A stretch of 64,000 nucleotides of DNA, taken from contig NC_092523.1 of NCBI RefSeq assembly GCF_037038585.1, positions 29,145,501-29,209,500 on the forward strand. Reading direction: 5' to 3'. Source of the stretch: Patagioenas fasciata (lineage: Eukaryota > Chordata > Aves > Columbiformes > Columbidae). The notes under the pieces are model-generated. The model was not told the origin of the DNA. It searched no databases and was given only the letters and a program-made list of their open reading frames with translations. Position numbers and translations under genes: made by a program. Within the stretch, counting starts at the first letter, position 1, and each line of letters starts with the position of its first letter. This document shows positions 1-13,100 of the stretch, one piece after another.

Positions 1-2214
1 AGAAGACACAACTTCTAAGGCTTCCAAGGCCTGTCATAACAGGCGATTGAAAAAAATGTGGCACCTATTAGGCAGGAACCTGGTCAGATGAAGAACCCTC
101 ATGCGCTTACTCTGCTGGTTACTTCAAGAAACCCACTACTGCAGCAAACAGGGTTTTGCAAAGCAGCGAGGTCTTCTAGCAACACTGCACGTCACACAGC
201 GTGGGCGAGTTGGAGGTCTTGACCTCTTCCCAGAATTTTCCACCCTCAGCACCCTCTCACCCCTTCCTTTTTTCCATTTCAAGGAAGTCCCGTGTTGAAA
301 GGATCCAGGCAAACACACACATTTATTGTAAGATATAATAAATCTTATCAGCTTGTTCATCTTATCCTGTGGCAACAGTCAATTACATTCATTTGATTCA
401 GGCTGGTTTGAAACTGAGCAGAAAGTGTCTCCTGAAAAGCTTGTCTTGACTGACAAACCCCAGAAGCTGATGCAGCCAGGGCTGTTATTCCCAACAAGAA
501 GATGCCTTGAGAAATTTCAAACAATAAGGAAACTCTAAATAGGCCTCCATTCAGGACTGTGCTCTGAGCTCACACGTGTAAAACAAAGTGGTTAGCAGGA
601 AGATCACCAGTCCTGGAACGTGGTGGTGCTGGGGGACGCTGTGTTTGGGGCATTCCTAGTGCCTGATCCACCGCCTACAGAAGCATCTCCTGGCTGGATT
701 GCTGAAAAGGCAAAAAGTATCAACAGAAAAACCCTGTAAAGCCCAATTCACCTCCCTGAAAATGGACCTTAGTGGCACAGCATAAGTCCTAGAAGCACAA
801 GGCTGAGCTGTAATTTCTCCTGTTATTGGTGAAGGAAAATTTCAGGGGGTCTTTTAGTGTGATGTGATGTCTGTTTTTCAAAAATCCTGCAATTAAGACC
901 TTCTTTTCTCCAAAAAATTGCTGCTCACCTTATTCAGAAAGGCAGATAGGAAAAGGCTGTACATGAGTGGTGGCCTTTTTTTCAGTTGGTTGGTTCTGTC
1001 TTTGGGGAGGGGAGAAATTGCATTTTGGTTTAAAGCAATCCTCGAGTGGCAAGCTCAGCAGGGCCCTGCAGCAGCAGTGAGAGGCCGGGTCCCAGGGGAG
1101 CAGCAGCGCGAGCACCCCAGAAGCTGGGACAGGGGGAGCCCCAGCAGCACCAGCACACCGCTGCTGAACCACCCCCAACACATCAGAGACGACCCAAGAG
1201 TGGTTCACAGTGTGCAGCTCTCCCTCCTGCCATCTGGAAGGGCCTTGCCATCCATTGTTTCGGTTTACCCTTCCTCCTCAGCAAGACTCTCAGTGTACAT
1301 GAAGTAATATAGCAGCGTCATCTGGATTTTCTTACTGTAGTATTAACATTTCCTCTTTAATATTAACATTCCAAAAAGGAAAATTACTCTAATTTATGCC
1401 ATAAATTTCCAGCTCATTCAAGAATAACACTGTCTCAAATTACCTCCTTATTACAAGCTTTTATAAACTTATGCATGCAAAAAAGTTGTGTGGGTTTTTT
1501 TTAAATTAATATCTTTAGCTGACATAAAGGAAATACTCAAAAAAATAAAACTGAAAATACCACAAATATCCAAGAACCATCCCCCCAAAGCTTAGTTTGT
1601 AATTAATACAGTGTTAAGAAAAACATCACTGATATCCTTCAGATGTTTGTTCCCTAGTTAAAAATATGATGGGGTGGAGGAAATCAAGATAATAGAATCA
1701 ACTGTTCAAAAAAGGTCTATTACCCATCTTAGAAGGAGACTTTAATCTCCTTTCTGGTTGTAATTCTTGCTGTTTTTTTCTTTGCCATACAAGCACAAAT
1801 AATATTTCATTTTAAATTCACATCATACATGATTGTTCAAAGAATATTGCAGTGGTGTATTGTACAGAGATCATTGGAACTGCTGCTTCATCAGCTCACA
1901 GCAAAGGTGGCCAGGAACACACAACTCAAAACAGTCTCCTCTCCCCAGTGCAAAGTACTGCTGGTAGGAGTGGGACAAGCACAGTACAGAAGAAGGGACA
2001 AACGGAGATCCTATCTTTGCTTGTCCTGAAAACTTAAGTACCCACAAAATCATTTGCACCATTATTTGCATCCTCCCGAAGAGCAGAACTCCCAGGATTT
2101 TCTGCCATGTGGCCTGCAAACGTGTATCCTGATAAATTCTCTATTTTGCTTTTTAAATACTTTTTGTATTTAATAAATATTTTTGCTTTTTAAATTAAGT
2201 TTAAAATACACGTT

Positions 2215-2325
2215 CCTTGGACAAGGACTAGGAGAGGAAACAGAAGGAAAAAGAAATGAAGTGACCTGTCCAAGATCATGCTGCAAGCCAAGAGCAGAGC
2301 TGGGACTGGAATGTAAGTCCCCTCA
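2215..2325 (-). mobile_element. MIR SINE fragment
   Basis: The plus strand reads GAGGAAACAGAAGG, then AAGTGACCTGTCCAAGATCA, then AGAGCAGAGCTGGGACTGGA. This is the reverse complement of the MIR core and tRNA-related region (the consensus contains the equivalents of CTGTGTGACCTTGGGCAAG and GGCTCTGCC). It is an old amniote SINE remnant, with order and spacing conserved. The identification is from memory of the consensus. Confidence 0.75.
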
Positions 2326-5079
2326 CCTCATGGCTCTCCTCTATGCTCAGAGTTGTCCAAGTCCCAGCAGTAACAGGAGAGCTCTGCACCATCACATCAC
2401 ACCCAAGAGCAAAGGTGCAGCTGGAGGGGGGATTTCTTCTCCATCCAAACCGTAACAGTAACTTGTAAATAAAAGTATTAGTCAGTCTAAAATAGGAATA
2501 ACAACCTCAAGAACTAAGGAGAACATGCGACTAACTAACATGAGACATTGAAATTTTACTATTTTATATCCAGGAACATTCTTATTTCTAACCAACACGC
2601 TTTCTCTGCACCCCAGCACACCTCTCCTTCCACCCTCATACAAAGACCTTTGCAAATGCCACGTTTCAAACATCTGGCCTGCATATCTATATTTTCTGCA
2701 TCACACCCATCAGCAAGATCACCTCATTCTGAACTTGTTATTTTTTCCTCCAATGCAAATTCAAATGATTTAGTGGCTCCATCTGCTTTGTCAAAAGTGC
2801 TCAGATGCCTCAGCTATATTGCTCACCGAATTGCTTTAGGCATAGCAGACAAAACATGAAGTGTGTTATGTTATAGTTTCACATCTTTATGGAAAAATGC
2901 TTGCTATAAGAATCCAAAGGTTCTTTATATATTGCATTAAATACATATACACATTAAATTAAAATCTGGTCCCTTTCTGAGATTTTAACACTCCATTGAA
3001 TTCAAAGAAGCTTGCAAACTCCAAAAACTGGAGAAAGGAAGCAAGAGTGGAAAAACAGACAAGAAATCTCTATTCAGCAAGTTCTTGAGATGTGCATAAA
3101 CTAATTAAGTATTCTGTTTATTCAGCAAAATACACAAGCACATCAAAAGTGTTTCTGGGAAATAAAAAAGCAGATTAAGAAGAGCAAACATAGATATTTA
3201 TTCAGTTGCCCACAGTTCAGTATCACATAACTCTTTACTTCTGTTCCCACATGCCACAGACCTGTGGCATCTGAACCCTGATCTGGGGCTTCACGGAGCC
3301 GTGGGGCCACAATGCACCTCAGCTCCTGGCTTGCAAGAAGTGGAAGACAACAGAAGATAAACCCATTACTGACAGCAGGATGCTTCCATGTGATAAAATA
3401 CCAATCTCTAAAAACACCAGATAGGTGCTTTGAGAAACGAAGTGGGCAAAATGTTATGGAATGGACATGATGGATGGCTCCCAAACACAGAGAGCCTGAT
3501 GTTCATCCAAGCAGACAACTCCTAGAAGCCACTGCATGTACGCTTAAAATCAGAACCTGAAATTGTTAGAAATTCCTGCAAAAACACTGTGTGGGTTATC
3601 AAAATACAAAGACCAGCAAAAAAGCTGTAATCAATATATTTTTAAAAATTATCTCTGCCATTAAGCTTTCACTACAATTTTCACCTCTATTATGCATCAT
3701 TTGTTTGAAAGGACAGGGTGGCTATTGCTTTTCTTAATCAGAAAGCAACAGTTCTGATCAAGAGTGGATGTCTTTAGTTTTATGTCTATAAACTGCTCCT
3801 TTTTTTTTTTTTTTTACATATATCCATCTGTATATAAAAAGCAATAACATTTTGACACAACTCTCGAAGAGCATAACTCAGCACTAACATTCACTCTGGA
3901 GCAGCAACATGTCAGTGACTACAGTAGGGCAAACAATTACTCTGCAAGATTTCTGAGGCTACTAAGACTAATAAAATTAAGAGGTCTACAATAGATATTT
4001 TCTTTTTTCTTCTTTTTTTTTAAGAAATTCCCTTCCTCACAAAGAGAGTACCTTCAAAGTACAGTAACTTAAGCAGCATGTGGCATTTACATTTTCATCT
4101 AAGTCTTTAAAGGAACCCATTATAACCTCAGATTTGAGAAAAGAACCCTGGTTTATTTCACCACGCCATCCATAAATTATTCATTAATTCTGTTTGCTAA
4201 CTCTGTAACTAAGCCCAGATGTTTCTGCTGGAGAGGCATTCCATAAGAAAAGTTAAATATAGCAAGCTGTGTGGAAGGAGCAGACGTCTCTCTCTCCCCC
4301 AACCACAGCATGCTCAAATATTATTTGGTTTAAAATAACGAAAACATTTGAAAAATATTCTGAATATGCAAGTCTGTGAAATGCCATAGTCTGATCACAC
4401 CATTTCATGTAAAAAAGCCCCCACACGTTTCACTTCGGTGTAAATGAAGTTACTGGTTCTGTCTCTGGGAAAGGTGCTGGCACTTTCACTTGCCAGAGTA
4501 AATACAAAATTTACAAGCAGAGGAACACTCCTTGCTATGCATCATTTACCAATATAAATCAAGACCTAAGTTTCCAATTACAAGAAACACTTCTGAGCCA
4601 GCTACCAATAGCAATAACCATCCTGATGAAGAACTGAGAGCATCCTATGGAACTTCTTAAGGGAACTGACACGGAAACTTACTGGTGAGAATTTTAAATC
4701 CACTTCAGTGCTTCAAAAGAACTTCAGTCATTTTACGCTAGCAAAGATGATTAATCCTGACATTTATAATCCAACACTAAAAATGCAGTCCTGCTGAACA
4801 GAATGGAAACTACCACCTTCAGACACCCATTCAGACACTGTTATGGTTTCTAGTATTCTTCAGCAACTGTCTTAAGCTGGTTTGGGAATAATTTTTTTAA
4901 AATTAGAAACAGTGCCTAATCATTACGCAGTTGGAGAAAAAGTGGGAGGTGTAGGGTTGAACATCACAGAGCCACCTTCTCTGGAGTTTGGAGACTTATT
5001 CTCAGGCATGCAACATTTCTTCAGTTGTGAACAATGACACAGGAGAGATTTTGAGAAGACATTTAGTCCCTTTGCTCTG

Positions 5080-5165
5080 CCCTGAAGGAAGATTAGTCCT
5101 ATTTAAACCAATATTTGCCTAATCTGTTCTTAAAAATTTGAAGCATAGTACATTCTGTAAAATGA
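5080..5165 (-). mobile_element. Possible ancient CR1/L3 fragment
   Basis: The stretch containing TTTGCCTAATCTGTTCTTAA resembles the antisense 3' region of old L3/CR1 elements, in which a similar 'caacctgttcttaaaaa' string occurs. It is short and diverged, and there is no second independent anchor. Confidence 0.35.
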
Positions 5166-6975
5166 CTTAGCAGAGAGAGGGTATTTTGGAGAAGCTCTTA
5201 TAAACTGGTGTGGTAGTGACGCCACTGCCTTGGTACCAAGTATCGGTTCCTGACATTCAACTTTGCCGCACTTGCGCCTTGTAGCCAAATCCCATTGTTC
5301 TTTAATCACTTGTGTCCATGGGAGACTTCACACGATGTTAAGTCTCTCTGCACTGTTAACAGAGGGCACCTTCCCACTAGCTAGCAAACAGGCAAACAAA
5401 CCTCTGTACTTATACTATTAGCCACCTTAGAACACAATAAAACTCTGGTGTCTGTTCATGAAAACATGAATATAGAGAAGACTGAAGTAATAATTTTGGC
5501 ATGAGGAGGCATACTAGCACTAGCTTTAGTCTCCTCAATGTCAACAATGTTAGGAATAATGGAGTCGTAGCACAAGTCAACAGTCTAAAGGTAATAAATA
5601 TCTTTTTTATTTTTCCTATTCCATGCTGCCAGAAATTTTCTTTCTGGTAGCTACTCGAAGTTAGCAGAAACAACTGCTACCACAGCATGTCTGCAACAGG
5701 CAATGACCTCTTCATTTGGCTGTGTAGACAGATCTTAAGGGCATCTCACTTCTACTTCAGAGATCAGCTGGAAAGCAGCCAATGAGAACAAAAACCAGGA
5801 TAAATTCTATTTAAGTTAGTCACCCCAGCAGCAACTTACAATTCAGTCCACCTATACAAGGAAATGCTTCCTCTCCAACTTTTAAGCAAGAGGAGAGTTA
5901 TGCAACATGAAACCTAGAAACTGGACTCAGTTACAGCATGTGTGAGAGATGGAAGATGATAAAGGATCTGGAGGCTCTCAAAAAATAAAGACCATATGTT
6001 GGAACAGTGGAAAGTCTTTCCTGAAATCTTTGTGGGGGGGGAGAAGAGGGAGAAGAGTGCAGGTGTAGAGCACCAAAAGGAGTAAAAACAGACAAATAGA
6101 AACTACATGAGACAGCCCATCTCAAAAAAATGTTTTCTAGCATATGAAGGGAACACTACAGCAAAAGAGAAAGAACTTTTAATCTCCTTTGCACTACATT
6201 AATTTCTAGAGCACTGCTGAGTAATTTTTTTTTTGTGGAGTGAAACCAGCACCTGGTGTATTTCCTGGTCTATGCATGGTAAGAGAAGTTGCAGGAAGTT
6301 TCAATTCAGACAACTAACTTTAGAAAGTCAAACAACAAATCTGATGCACTTTACAAGCAGAGTCTAGCTACAAATTATACATAGCTATTAAGAAGGACGA
6401 CTGTTCAAAATTCCTGCTTCTAGGTCATCCTTGTTTAAGCAAAAACTAGGCCTTTGTGAACCTGCCAGTATATCTAGATTTGTGCCTAATTATCTCTCTC
6501 CACAGGTATAGTGTTTGAAAACAGAGATAAAACCTTAAGTTAGCAAATACTCTAACAAGAATTGAGCATGCAGCTCACTTCATAATTATAGAGAGTCTTA
6601 TGGGAAAAAGAAGCCACACTTAAGACCTACTTGTTTGTATGACCTGTTACTTAGGCAGAAAAAAAAATGTCACAAAGAAGAAAGCTTGGAGTTTAACCTG
6701 TACTGATTTCTATTTACAGTAACTTACAGCAATTTAAACAACCCAAACCTAAAAAGGTCCTGAGAACACTCCACTTTTGGGACACTTAACTGGTTTGTTC
6801 ACTTAATGCACACATACAGATGATTATGTTCCAGTGGAATTAGGACCAGATGGGTTTTTGCTGTAAACTTGATTATTATTTTCTTTAAAAAGGAAAAGAC
6901 TTGTTCTTTTTTTTTTTTTCCACAAAGAGAAAACAAACATATTCAACATCTTAAAAAACAGAAGAGAATGTTTAC

Positions 6976-7144
6976 TTTGGTTGCGCTAAGCAGCCAGGTG
7001 CTATAATGCTGCAGGTTTCATCTGTAGTCTGTAGTGATGTAAGTTCTGCCATGTTAACCATCACATCGGTCTTGTGGCCAGGAAGCTTGGGAAGCACAGA
7101 AAGTATCTTCTCTGCAAGATTGTCGCCATGATGACCGACTGCTC
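6976..7144 (-). CDS. SCFD2: SCFD2 coding exon 2
   Basis: The 169-nt exon is too short to stand out as an open frame but is clear by homology. Read on the minus strand it gives AVGHHGDNLAEKILSVLPKL, then PGHKTDVMVNMAELTSLQ and IIAPGCLAQP, matching the segment that follows VDRTLDLTG in human SCFD2. The acceptor is a long T tract (the A run at 7153-7165 on the plus strand) followed by CCCCCAG, and the donor is GTAAAC. It enters in phase 1 and leaves in phase 2, so the next exon must begin with the last base of a codon. Confidence 0.94.
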
Positions 7145-10100
7145 CTGGGGGTTAAAAAAAAAAAACCAACATCATAACATCAAGAACACATGTAGCTTTT
7201 CAAAGGTATTTTGCTATAGAAGTAAAATTAATTTCTGGAATGTCTGAAATTAAAAGCATTGACAACATTTCAGAAAGATTAATTTTAAAAGCATAAATTA
7301 GACTTAGTTTTACAGCTGTTAGATATTCACTGATTTTGCACTTTAACATGCAAAATATTTCTCTTTGAATAAGAAAGTTGTTAGACAAGATTTTCAGCGG
7401 TTATTAAAAAAAGAAGGCAAACATTTATATAAACATGCTCACATGCAAATTACAACTTCCATACTTAAACTAATAGGACTGTGCTTAAAAGGGCTGTATG
7501 CAAGTTGCATACACAGCTACCCAGATAGACTGGCATATTATTACAATAAACAATTACTAACAACATACTACCATCAAGATCACCACTCTTATATGGACTG
7601 ATGGCAGCCCAGGTGAAACCAACATGAAGTTACTAAATCAACCCAAGTTACATAGTATGAAATGTCAATTTGACCACATTCCAAGATAAACTCCGAATTC
7701 CATTTGGCACATTTGCGTCAATTCTCCTGATTTCAAATACACATTCTCTTCTTTCCATTCACCAACTCTCAACACAGGCACTAAAACCAACTTACAAAAC
7801 ATTGAGACCATAAGCTAAGCCAAAGCAAAACAACATGACACACAAACAGATGAAAAAGTCAGAGAGGGAGACTGGAAACCTCATTGCCTTTAAGTCAGGA
7901 ACAAGTTGAAGGTATTTGTATTCTGCTGCTTTAGCTATACTTCAGCTATTGCCACAGAGCTGGACACCAGTACTGAGCTTAGTTTTGCTCTCCTGGCTTT
8001 ACTCGCAGGGAAACAAGGACTTCTGAAGCCACCTTTGAGAGACAAGAAAATAATCTTTCACGCTATGATCCCACTGCATCAAACTCTGTCCATCTGGCAC
8101 CATATCTGCTCTCACTTTTCATCATTTCCAAAAACAGAGGTCTGTTTCCATAGTTGAAGTAGCTTCACATGCTCCATAAATCCTTTACATCAAGACCATT
8201 AGCAGGGTCAGATTATTAACTGCTCTTGGATAAGCAGAAGGTTGTCCCCAGCAAGTCTACAGCAGGCAGGTATCCATGATGCAAAACCACTGCATGGTTT
8301 ATCAACTATTCTGAATTGTAGAAGTTGTTGAAAAGAGAAAAAAGGGTGGAAAGGGAGGAGAAAAGTAAAGTCAAACTCCATGCTGACAATGCTTCTACCC
8401 ACAGGAGGCAAAGGCGGCACATGTGTCCAGCATGTGGTGGTACTGCAACGTGGACACCTGGCCGCTCAGCTGGATTGAGACTGCCAATTTGTTTCACCAG
8501 AGATAGTAATAGTCACAGAATGACAGCAACTTTCCTTTCTATAGTTCCCAGATAGATTTAGACCACTGAAATACAGATGAAATGAGCTGAGTTGTCTTTG
8601 TGACTCCCCAAGACATCTGCTCTCCAAAATCCCTGCATTCTTCTTACTAGGTCAGTCACTTGTCAGCCACACCACCATTATCAACACTCGCAAAGTTACA
8701 GACATGGAAAACAGATGGCAATCTTCTGAACCTCCACCCCCACAGACTGGAAGATTGCTTCCAGTCTGTCCACGTTTGCTGCACGTGAGCAACACTTAGC
8801 TAGACAAGACATTTAGCTAAATTGGAAACACCTCAAATGCAGATAAATCCATGTTAGTTATTAACAACCCTCCTCCTTTCTCCTTGGCAGAAGAGGAAAG
8901 TCTCAGTGTATTTAAGTTGCTTCCACAATAAGTAAGTGCCATCTCAGTCTCCTTAACATAACTCCTACTCCTTGGAGGTTCCCACCAGTCAGTAGGCACT
9001 AATGGCTTCTGCAGTGCCCATTGAATCAACCAGAAAACATCTTCTGGAGCTTTTAAAAATCCCTTTCACCCTGATCAACTATGCAAACAACCAAGGCTGG
9101 AAAGACAATTAAACCCCATGAGACTAGGAGAGGAAATCAAGGGGATTCTCTTTTCAATCACACTGACTTCATTCAGCAGGGTCCATGGGACTGGTTTCCA
9201 TCCTGCTCATCCCTGTTGAAGACAACCAACAGGCTCCTCAGCAGCTTCTCATGACCAATGGCATTCAAGGCAGCTGGTAGTTTTAATGCTGCCAATGCGC
9301 ACACAGACCAGGTGTTGAAGAGACATGGCAAAGTTATCTGACCAATGCAAAATAGGAGTCTTCAGGCCAGGTTAATATCCAGCCTTGAGGACACAGGAAA
9401 TCTCAAGTATAATGCTGTCCTAATTTTACTTTATCTTCTCATTAAGAGTTACAAAGTGAAATCTGTGACATTTGATACAGGTTGTATCTGGCACAATTGG
9501 CAAAGTCAACAAACAAACTGATTCTCTAACAGCAGCTGGGAACACATTAACTACACCTCCCCATTCCCCAAAAAGGCATCAATGACAGGCATGCAAAACA
9601 ACATTTTATGAAGACCATTAGCAGGCCTATATCTCACCATTTGTACTCCCAATTCTTATGTTCTCCTACTGGTTCTACTGTATGGTTCACAAACAAAACA
9701 AACAAAAAAAAGCAGATTTACAAGGCAGTTGCATATCACAGAAGTAACATGAGAACTTGGGCAATGGGAAGTTGGTTGCTAAACATGAGGAGCCTGGATT
9801 AGAAAGTTCTCCTACAAAGGCATTGCTCAACAGCCAACAACTAATGCAGCTAATTTCCACTGGAGGCTTTTCCTTCAATCAAAATTCAAACATAAGTCAG
9901 AGTGCACCAAAACAGCATGCAAGGCCTATCTTGCTTCCACTATCAAGCTTTCTTAACATCTGCTGTTTTAAGTACTTTCTAGATTAGTTCAGGACTGGTG
10001 ATTTTTGAAAGAGAAATGAACAAACCCGTTCTAGTTTTCCTGATATTTCAACACTGCACACTCGTCCAGTGTTTTTCTGAATAAGATCATCATTAGGAAG

Positions 10101-13100
10101 ACTTGACACTTGACTGTAGTAGGATGTCCTGGTTTTGTTAAAAAACGAGTTTCTCTTTTAGTGAATTTGCCTGTCAGCTAAAGCTTTCATATTAGCTGCA
10201 TTTTCCTGGAGAACCAGATACATGTTTTGGTAAACCTAGCAATGGAATGCGAAGTTATGATAACAATTGATGCACATCTCATGAGAGGGGCAACGAGAAA
10301 CAGGTGACCAAGGAACTGGCCAACTGAGCATAACATCCCATTCACGTGAATACTTCATATAAAAGTGGGAGATCACGAGGACCTCATCCCTTTCCTTTCT
10401 TTTCCTTTTGCTTATGGCCAACATTAGGAGAGGACCTTGCTGGTCGTTCCTGCAAACTGAGGCCTAGTGACAGACTGAATCCAGTTCCAGTTGGCTGCAG
10501 AGTCCAATCCAGGACTTTGGGTGCCAGCTCTGCAGTTGCTGAGACTTTCAAGATTGGTTTTGTATTATTTTCTCGGTTCTTATTAGTAGCATTAGTAAAA
10601 CATTTTTAATTTTTCCAACTCTCTTCTCTCTGTCCTCCTTTCCCTCCTGATCACCTGTCCTGAGTGGGAAGTGGGGAGAGGGAGTGACTGAAGGGAAAAA
10701 GGGGGGAAGAGGGGGCTAACAATACATCTGCCTGGGTTTTATTGTCACCCCGCAATCAAAACCCTCGACATAGGACAATTCCTATGATGCAACTTTCTTA
10801 GGCAATGCATCACCTCAGTGAAAGCAGGGTTTGAAATATCAAAAGGCAGAAATGTTTAACACTTAGTCCCTTGAAAGAAGCTGGATATTTGGACCTCTGG
10901 TTCTAAAGTTTAACAATGTTTCGCCATATTCTTTCATCTAGTGTTGACTTAAGCTGACTTTGTTGAACAGTGCTAGAAAGCAGCCTGTAAGTTCCCAGGA
11001 ATTCAGGCACTCAAGGAAAACTAGAGCATCCTTCTATCTTGCCAGAATATATAGATCTACATTCTTCTTTGCACAAAGGAACATCAAAGTAGTCAGTTAC
11101 CTGTCCCTCTAGGCTGGCTATAGAATCTGAAAAAAAAAGCTGCCAAAACAAACAAAAACAGAAAAAGAGAGAAGTAGGCGCACAGCAGCCCACAGCCAAA
11201 CACAGCAGCCCACAGCCAAACACAGCAGCAGAGTGCTGGCGTATAACTGATACCCCGTCTCTCACAACTAGCTATAGCAACATAAGTAAAGAGTAGTAAG
11301 TTTGGAGATAAGAAATGCTGAAGCAACTGCTGAAGGTTTATGTAATTTCTAAGACCCCTGCACTGACCTAGCCACCTGTAGTTTTCTTTAAATAGGCAAA
11401 ACTCATTCCATTTATTTGCCTCTATAACAAATTTAACATCTGAAGCATTTAAAAAACTGTTATAAAAGTTTGTGTGCCTATTCCACAATAGTAGAATCTT
11501 TATAAACCACACCAGAGAAGAGGCTGCGCCCTGACCCCCAGCACTGAGTTGACATCACTTCCATATTTTCAGCTGCCACTACTCATGATAGCTGCAGTCT
11601 ACAGCCTCAAGTAACCAGAATCATTTAAGTGTCTTTTGCCTCCTGTTGTCAAAGCTCCAGCCTGGTTCATAAAAAGTGGACTCCTGTACTCCGTATACTC
11701 AAGCCTCAGTATTTATTTTTTTAAGGCCTCAGCTTATATGATGCGACATGACATAAGAAATAGATAATTACAAACAAGCTGTTTAAACCAGAAATAATCA
11801 AAAAGATATATTAGTCAGAACTAGACTTTACCAGAACGACATGGGCTTACGTCAGTCTTCACTCTCATCCTCCTCTATGAATGGGACTAAGCTGTAGGAC
11901 AATTAAGGCACACTGCAATTTTCTTGTTGCTGTGGCTGCTCGCAGGAATGGAAAGGGAATGATGTCTACACTTCATTGATGAGTGACTGAACTGTGCTTT
12001 CTGTAGGTGTTAAAAGGCTGAAAACGCTACAACCAGCGCAAGAGTGTGATGCAAAGATGAATCTTGGCTGACAATGAGGGATACAATACAGAAAGTTAAA
12101 CCTGAGTTTGCAGCCATGGCTGTGGGAAAACATTCCTGTGATTTTTGCCCAACACATGCAATAGGGCTAGAGGAAGACAAAAGTGCTGTTGCCGACAGCA
12201 CTGAAATATCTAACCTCAACAACACTCATACGAAGGTTATTATTCAAACCAATAAATTGACTGCACAGGCATCCTCCTGCTATTCTTTCTTCTCTGCGTT
12301 TTACTCACTGTATTGCATTTCAAAATCACCTGCACATACCAGTGGGTGAGACCTCACTGTTCCCTGCACTTACAACAGCCCACAGCCCAAAGTTTGCAAA
12401 GCACCAAGAGACTGGAAAGAGAAATACGTCAAGCTGTTCTGAACACCAGTATCTGAAAGGTATCAATGAGCTTATGAATGAAAAAGGAACTCCGGGAAAC
12501 CAGAAAAACTGCTTCATAAAAGGTGTGAATGCTGGCAAGATGGTGAATACAGAACACATGGAAGGAGCATGGGTTTACAATATGGAATCACAATGCAAAT
12601 ATTTAGGGGCACAAATATTAGAAGACAAAAATAAACAGGAATTAAGGTGTCAGAGTTAGCTCTGCCTTTAACCAGTGTCACAGAGTTAGCTCTGACTTTA
12701 ACCAGTGTCACTTATCAGAGTACCACTATAGCTGGAGGATTTATTCTACTAGTTAAAACACAGGCAGTGAACATCAAAACAATAAGCAGGCAAACAAAGG
12801 CAGCATCACACATAAGAAAACGTTGAAAGTGGAAATCTGCTGTATGGAGTCCTACATGACAAGTCACAGAGACCGATGAGCGACAAGGTGAATCAAGCCA
12901 GTTTGCAGAAGTAAAAACCATCCAACTGGCATTGGACATTGCTGAAAGAGAAAAGTGGCGGGTACTTTATCTCTACACTGACTCATGGATGGTGGCAAAT
13001 GACCTGTGGGGGTGGTTAAAGCAGTGGAAGCAAAAGAACTGGCAGCGCAGAGGCAAACCTATTTGGGTTGCCCCATTGTGGCAGGACATTGCTGCTCAGC

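Larger units (their letters stand above)
1..6975 (-). other. SCFD2 intron 2 (partial)
   Basis: About 7 kb with no coding exon that I can recognise. I looked on the minus strand for the next conserved SCFD2 segments and did not find them. It holds a degraded MIR (about 2215-2325), a possible ancient CR1/L3 scrap (about 5080-5165), a short GC-rich patch around 1070-1200 and several T-rich runs (for example 3800-3816). Open frames up to about 130 codons here show no family resemblance. Confidence 0.75.

Noticed and set aside
1..6975. Search for SCFD2 exon 3 on the minus strand.
   Set aside because: No segment resembling the next conserved region (for example around LPIKMSMGRVTPGQ in human) was found, so it is presumably left of the window.
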